From Vibrio porteresiae DSM 19223 (GTDB taxonomy: Bacteria; Pseudomonadota; Gammaproteobacteria; Enterobacterales; Vibrionaceae), in assembly GCF_024347055.1 (NCBI RefSeq), contig NZ_AP024895.1, positions 496,001-560,000 on the forward strand: DNA of 64,000 nt, in the 5' to 3' direction. The notes below the pieces were generated by a model. It had not been told where the DNA came from, did not search any database, and worked only from the letters and a program-made list of their open reading frames with translations. Of this stretch, positions 61,842-64,000 are shown one piece after another (position 1 is the first letter of the stretch; the number at the start of each line of letters is the position of its first letter). A program made the position numbers and the translations under genes.

Positions 61842-62755
61842 TGATGAGTATTCCGTTCAGACAGTTGTTGGCATTGGGCATATCTGGCTTATTGGCTGGG
61901 TGTGCTCCGCATATGCCAGCCCCTGTGTCTGGATTGGGAAAAGACTACAATGCGATTGAACGTGGTAGTTATCGTGGGAGTTATTATCAAGTAAAGCAGG
62001 GTGACACGCTTTACTTTATCTCCTACATCACCGACAAAGATGTTAAAGACATAATCCGTTACAATAATCTCGCTCCGCCATATGTGATCCATCCCGGAGA
62101 TCGACTCAAACTTTGGACACCAACTTATACTCCCCCGGTATACGGTTCCAGAGCTCATATTGCGAGTAAAAGTAGCGTCGCAGTGCCGGATATTAAGGCT
62201 TCAAGCACAATTCCTACTCCAATTCCCAATGTGACCACTTCCTCTAATACTTTGAAAAATACCTCTAAAGTGGGTGGTAAAACTGCGAATACAGGTATTG
62301 ATCAAGGTCAATCAAAAGAGTATGTTGGTTCAGGCAGTAAACATAATGTTAACACTAATGTAAGTAATCCTAATGTAGCCGACCAGAAGATTTCTAAATG
62401 GTTATGGCCAACAAAAGGAAGAATCATTAGTCAGTTCTCAGCAGGAGATCAGGGTAATAGAGGGATAGATATCGCGGGGCAGCGTGGTCAATCCATCGTA
62501 TCTACTGCAGCAGGTACAGTAGTCTATTCAGGGAATGCACTACGAGGCTATGGGAACTTAATAATTATAAAGCACAACGACAACTATATCAGTGCTTATG
62601 CCCACAACGATCGGTTGCTGGTTAAAGAAGGTCAAAATGTAAGAGGCGGGCAGAAAATCGCCACGATGGGAAGTTCGGGTTCGACAAGCGTCCGTTTACA
62701 TTTTGAAATTCGCTATCAAGGTAAATCCGTTAATCCAAAACGATATTTACCATAA
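61841..62755 (+). CDS. nlpD: NlpD, LysM/M23 lipoprotein activator of amidase
   Basis: 304-residue outer-membrane lipoprotein. Signal peptide with lipobox LLAGC (Cys21). LysM domain at about 47-93 (YQVKQGDTLYFISYITDKD), a Ser/Thr/Asn-rich linker (about 105-180), and an M23/LytM-type domain (about 188-304, GIDIAGQRGQSIVS and RLHFEIRYQGKSVNP). It lacks the full zinc triad of active M23 peptidases, as in E. coli NlpD, which activates AmiC in cell separation. In E. coli the main rpoS promoter lies inside nlpD; a similar promoter is likely here but not located. Start could also be 61844. Confidence 0.94.
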   Translation: MMSIPFRQLLALGISGLLAGCAPHMPAPVSGLGKDYNAIERGSYRGSYYQVKQGDTLYFISYITDKDVKDIIRYNNLAPPYVIHPGDRLKLWTPTYTPPVYGSRAHIASKSSVAVPDIKASSTIPTPIPNVTTSSNTLKNTSKVGGKTANTGIDQGQSKEYVGSGSKHNVNTNVSNPNVADQKISKWLWPTKGRIISQFSAGDQGNRGIDIAGQRGQSIVSTAAGTVVYSGNALRGYGNLIIIKHNDNYISAYAHNDRLLVKEGQNVRGGQKIATMGSSGSTSVRLHFEIRYQGKSVNPKRYLP

Positions 62756-62830
62756 ACATACTTAATAGATTGAGTCATGTAGCGACATTGAAGTTGAAAT
62801 GTCTTGCTAAACTCGCCATGGGGAGGCGCT

Positions 62831-63841
62831 ATGAGTATCAGCAATACAGCCACTAAAGTCGAAGAGTTTGAATTTGATCATGATGTAATCGATTCCATCG
62901 AGGTTGATGAAGAACTAACGGCAACTAGTGAAGAAGACACTAATGACACGGACAGCAGTGACGATATTCGCGAAGAGTTTGATGTTTCGTCTAAGAGTTT
63001 AGATGCAACACAGATGTATTTGAGCGAAATAGGTTTTTCGCCTTTGTTGACCGCCGAAGAAGAAGTTCTCTATGCACGCCGCGCTCTGCGTGGTTGTGAA
63101 GCCGCAAGAAAACGTATGATCGAAAGTAACTTACGTTTGGTGGTAAAAATCTCTCGTCGATATAGCAATCGTGGCCTAGCTCTTCTCGATTTGATAGAAG
63201 AAGGCAACCTAGGTTTGATTCGTGCCGTTGAGAAATTTGACCCAGAACGCGGATTCCGTTTTTCCACTTACGCAACATGGTGGATTCGTCAAACGATTGA
63301 ACGTGCTTTGATGAACCAAACACGTACCATTCGTCTGCCAATTCATGTTGTGAAAGAACTCAATATTTATCTGCGTACTGCACGTGAATTGTCCCAACGT
63401 TTAGACCATGAACCTACAGCAGAAGAGATCGCGTTTGAGCTTGATAAACCGGTTGATGATGTGAGCAAGATGCTACGTTTGAATGAACGTATCAGCTCTG
63501 TTGACACACCAATTGGTGGAGATGGAGATAAAGCGCTACTGGATATTATTCCAGATGCGAATAACTCTGACCCAGAGGTTTCAACTCAAGATGATGATAT
63601 CCGTGATTCTCTGATGAATTGGTTAGATGAACTGAATCCAAAACAGAAAGAGGTGTTAGCGCGTCGTTTCGGCCTTCTAGGTTACGAACCATCCACTCTT
63701 GAAGAGGTGGGACGTGAAATTAATCTTACCCGTGAACGTGTTCGTCAAATTCAAGTGGAAGGATTACGCCGTCTAAGAGAGATCCTGATGAAACAAGGTC
63801 TCAGTATGGAATCTCTGTTCAACGTTGAAGTCGAAATGTAA
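62831..63841 (+). CDS. rpoS: RpoS, stationary-phase/general-stress sigma factor
   Basis: 336 residues from MSISNTATKVEEFEFD, chosen because GGGAGG lies ten bases upstream; an in-frame ATG at 62804 has no such site and adds nine residues. Region 1.2 DATQMYLSEIGFSPLLTAEEEV, region 2 RGLALLDLIEEGNLGLIRAVEKFDPERGFRFSTYATWWIRQTIERA, region 4.2 LEEVGREINLTRERVRQIQVEGLRRLR. The N-terminal acidic stretch is longer than in E. coli RpoS. It is followed by a clear terminator and mutS on the opposite strand. Confidence 0.97.
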   Translation: MSISNTATKVEEFEFDHDVIDSIEVDEELTATSEEDTNDTDSSDDIREEFDVSSKSLDATQMYLSEIGFSPLLTAEEEVLYARRALRGCEAARKRMIESNLRLVVKISRRYSNRGLALLDLIEEGNLGLIRAVEKFDPERGFRFSTYATWWIRQTIERALMNQTRTIRLPIHVVKELNIYLRTARELSQRLDHEPTAEEIAFELDKPVDDVSKMLRLNERISSVDTPIGGDGDKALLDIIPDANNSDPEVSTQDDDIRDSLMNWLDELNPKQKEVLARRFGLLGYEPSTLEEVGREINLTRERVRQIQVEGLRRLREILMKQGLSMESLFNVEVEM

Positions 63842-63863
63842 GATTTTGACTAGGCGAAAAAGT

Positions 63864-63892
63864 AAGGCACTCAGATGAGTGCCTTTTTTATT
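63864..63892. terminator. Terminator between rpoS and mutS
   Basis: AAGGCACTCA / TGAGTGCCTT hairpin with TTTTTTATTTTT tail on the + strand; may serve both convergent genes. Confidence 0.88.
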
Positions 63893-63906
63893 TTTTCAAT
63901 GTTCGC

Positions 63907-64000
63907 TTACAACATCTTCTTCAGTTGGAAGATCAAATCGAGCGCTTGGCGTGGTGAAAGATCATTAGGATCAATCGAGCTTAGTGCTTGTTCAACTTCA
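63907..64000 (-). CDS. mutS: MutS C-terminal end (partial, cut by window edge)
   Basis: Reverse-strand frame ending at 63907 reads VEQALSSIDPNDLSPRQ, then ALDLIFQLKKML-stop, the closing residues of the mismatch-repair protein MutS (family pattern DPDxLTPRQALEALYxLK). Only about 30 codons lie in the window. The rpoS/mutS convergent arrangement is typical of vibrios. Confidence 0.85.
   Translation of the reverse strand, partial: EVEQALSSIDPNDLSPRQALDLIFQLKKML

Overview
The window is a chromosomal segment of a Vibrio-type gammaproteobacterium. The right end carries the gene order rpoD-dnaG-yqeY-rpsU / tsaD ... plsY / folB-folK-uppP ... ftsB-ispD-ispF-truD-surE-pcm-nlpD-rpoS / mutS, which is the standard Vibrionaceae arrangement, and the proteins (RpoS and RpoD N-termini, FtsB, OlsF) look Vibrio-like. 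The left end carries a formate hydrogenlyase (FHL) cluster, known from only some vibrios such as the V. tritonius / V. furnissii type. Species cannot be fixed from the sequence alone.

Left region (1-21.4 kb): a hyf-type FHL-2 cluster all on the + strand. The window opens inside hyfC; hyfA and hyfB are expected just upstream. hyfC-D-E-F encode the membrane arm, hyfG-H-I the [NiFe] hydrogenase and ferredoxin arm, followed by hyfJ and the maturation protease gene hycI. After a sigma54 promoter with two upstream dyads come hydN and fdhF (the cysteine form, not the selenocysteine form). Then follow the sigma54 activator gene fhlA/hyfR, fdhD (sulfuration of the formate dehydrogenase cofactor) and a complete hypF-C-D-E-A-B maturation set. 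Together these supply the catalytic subunits, nickel and Fe(CN)2CO insertion, end-proteolysis and regulator needed to convert formate to H2 and CO2. The pathway is nearly self-contained apart from hyfA/hyfB off the left edge.

Middle region (21.4-30.4 kb): ordinary accessory/core genes. They are an OlsF-type ornithine-lipid synthase with a five-copy 14-bp tandem repeat across its stop codon, a succinate-semialdehyde dehydrogenase, an M17 leucyl aminopeptidase, a divergent GST/LysR pair, an outer-membrane beta-barrel protein and a membrane-anchored Mrr-like nuclease.

Integrative island (about 30.46-48.20 kb): bounded by a short copy of the 3' end of a tRNA-Ile(CAU) gene on the left and by the intact tRNA plus a P4-type integrase on the right, directly next to rpoD. 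This is the same site used by VSP-II in V. cholerae. Cargo resembles CP4-57/P4-like elements: an AT-rich unknown gene, a YagK/YfjJ (inovirus Gp2-like) protein, a YfjP-like GTPase, AlpA, three DUF2787 paralogues, one intact and one dead radC, an RNase HI, an unknown 366-aa protein convergent with a 36-aa mini-gene, and a type I restriction locus hsdR-hsdS-(PrrC-like)-hsdM. The PrrC-like protein keeps both the ATPase motifs and the R-E-H triad of the anticodon nuclease PrrC and is the most interesting defence candidate in the window.

Right region (48.2-64 kb): housekeeping genes for transcription, replication initiation, translation, folate, isoprenoid, peptidoglycan and division functions, ending with rpoS and the 3' end of mutS.
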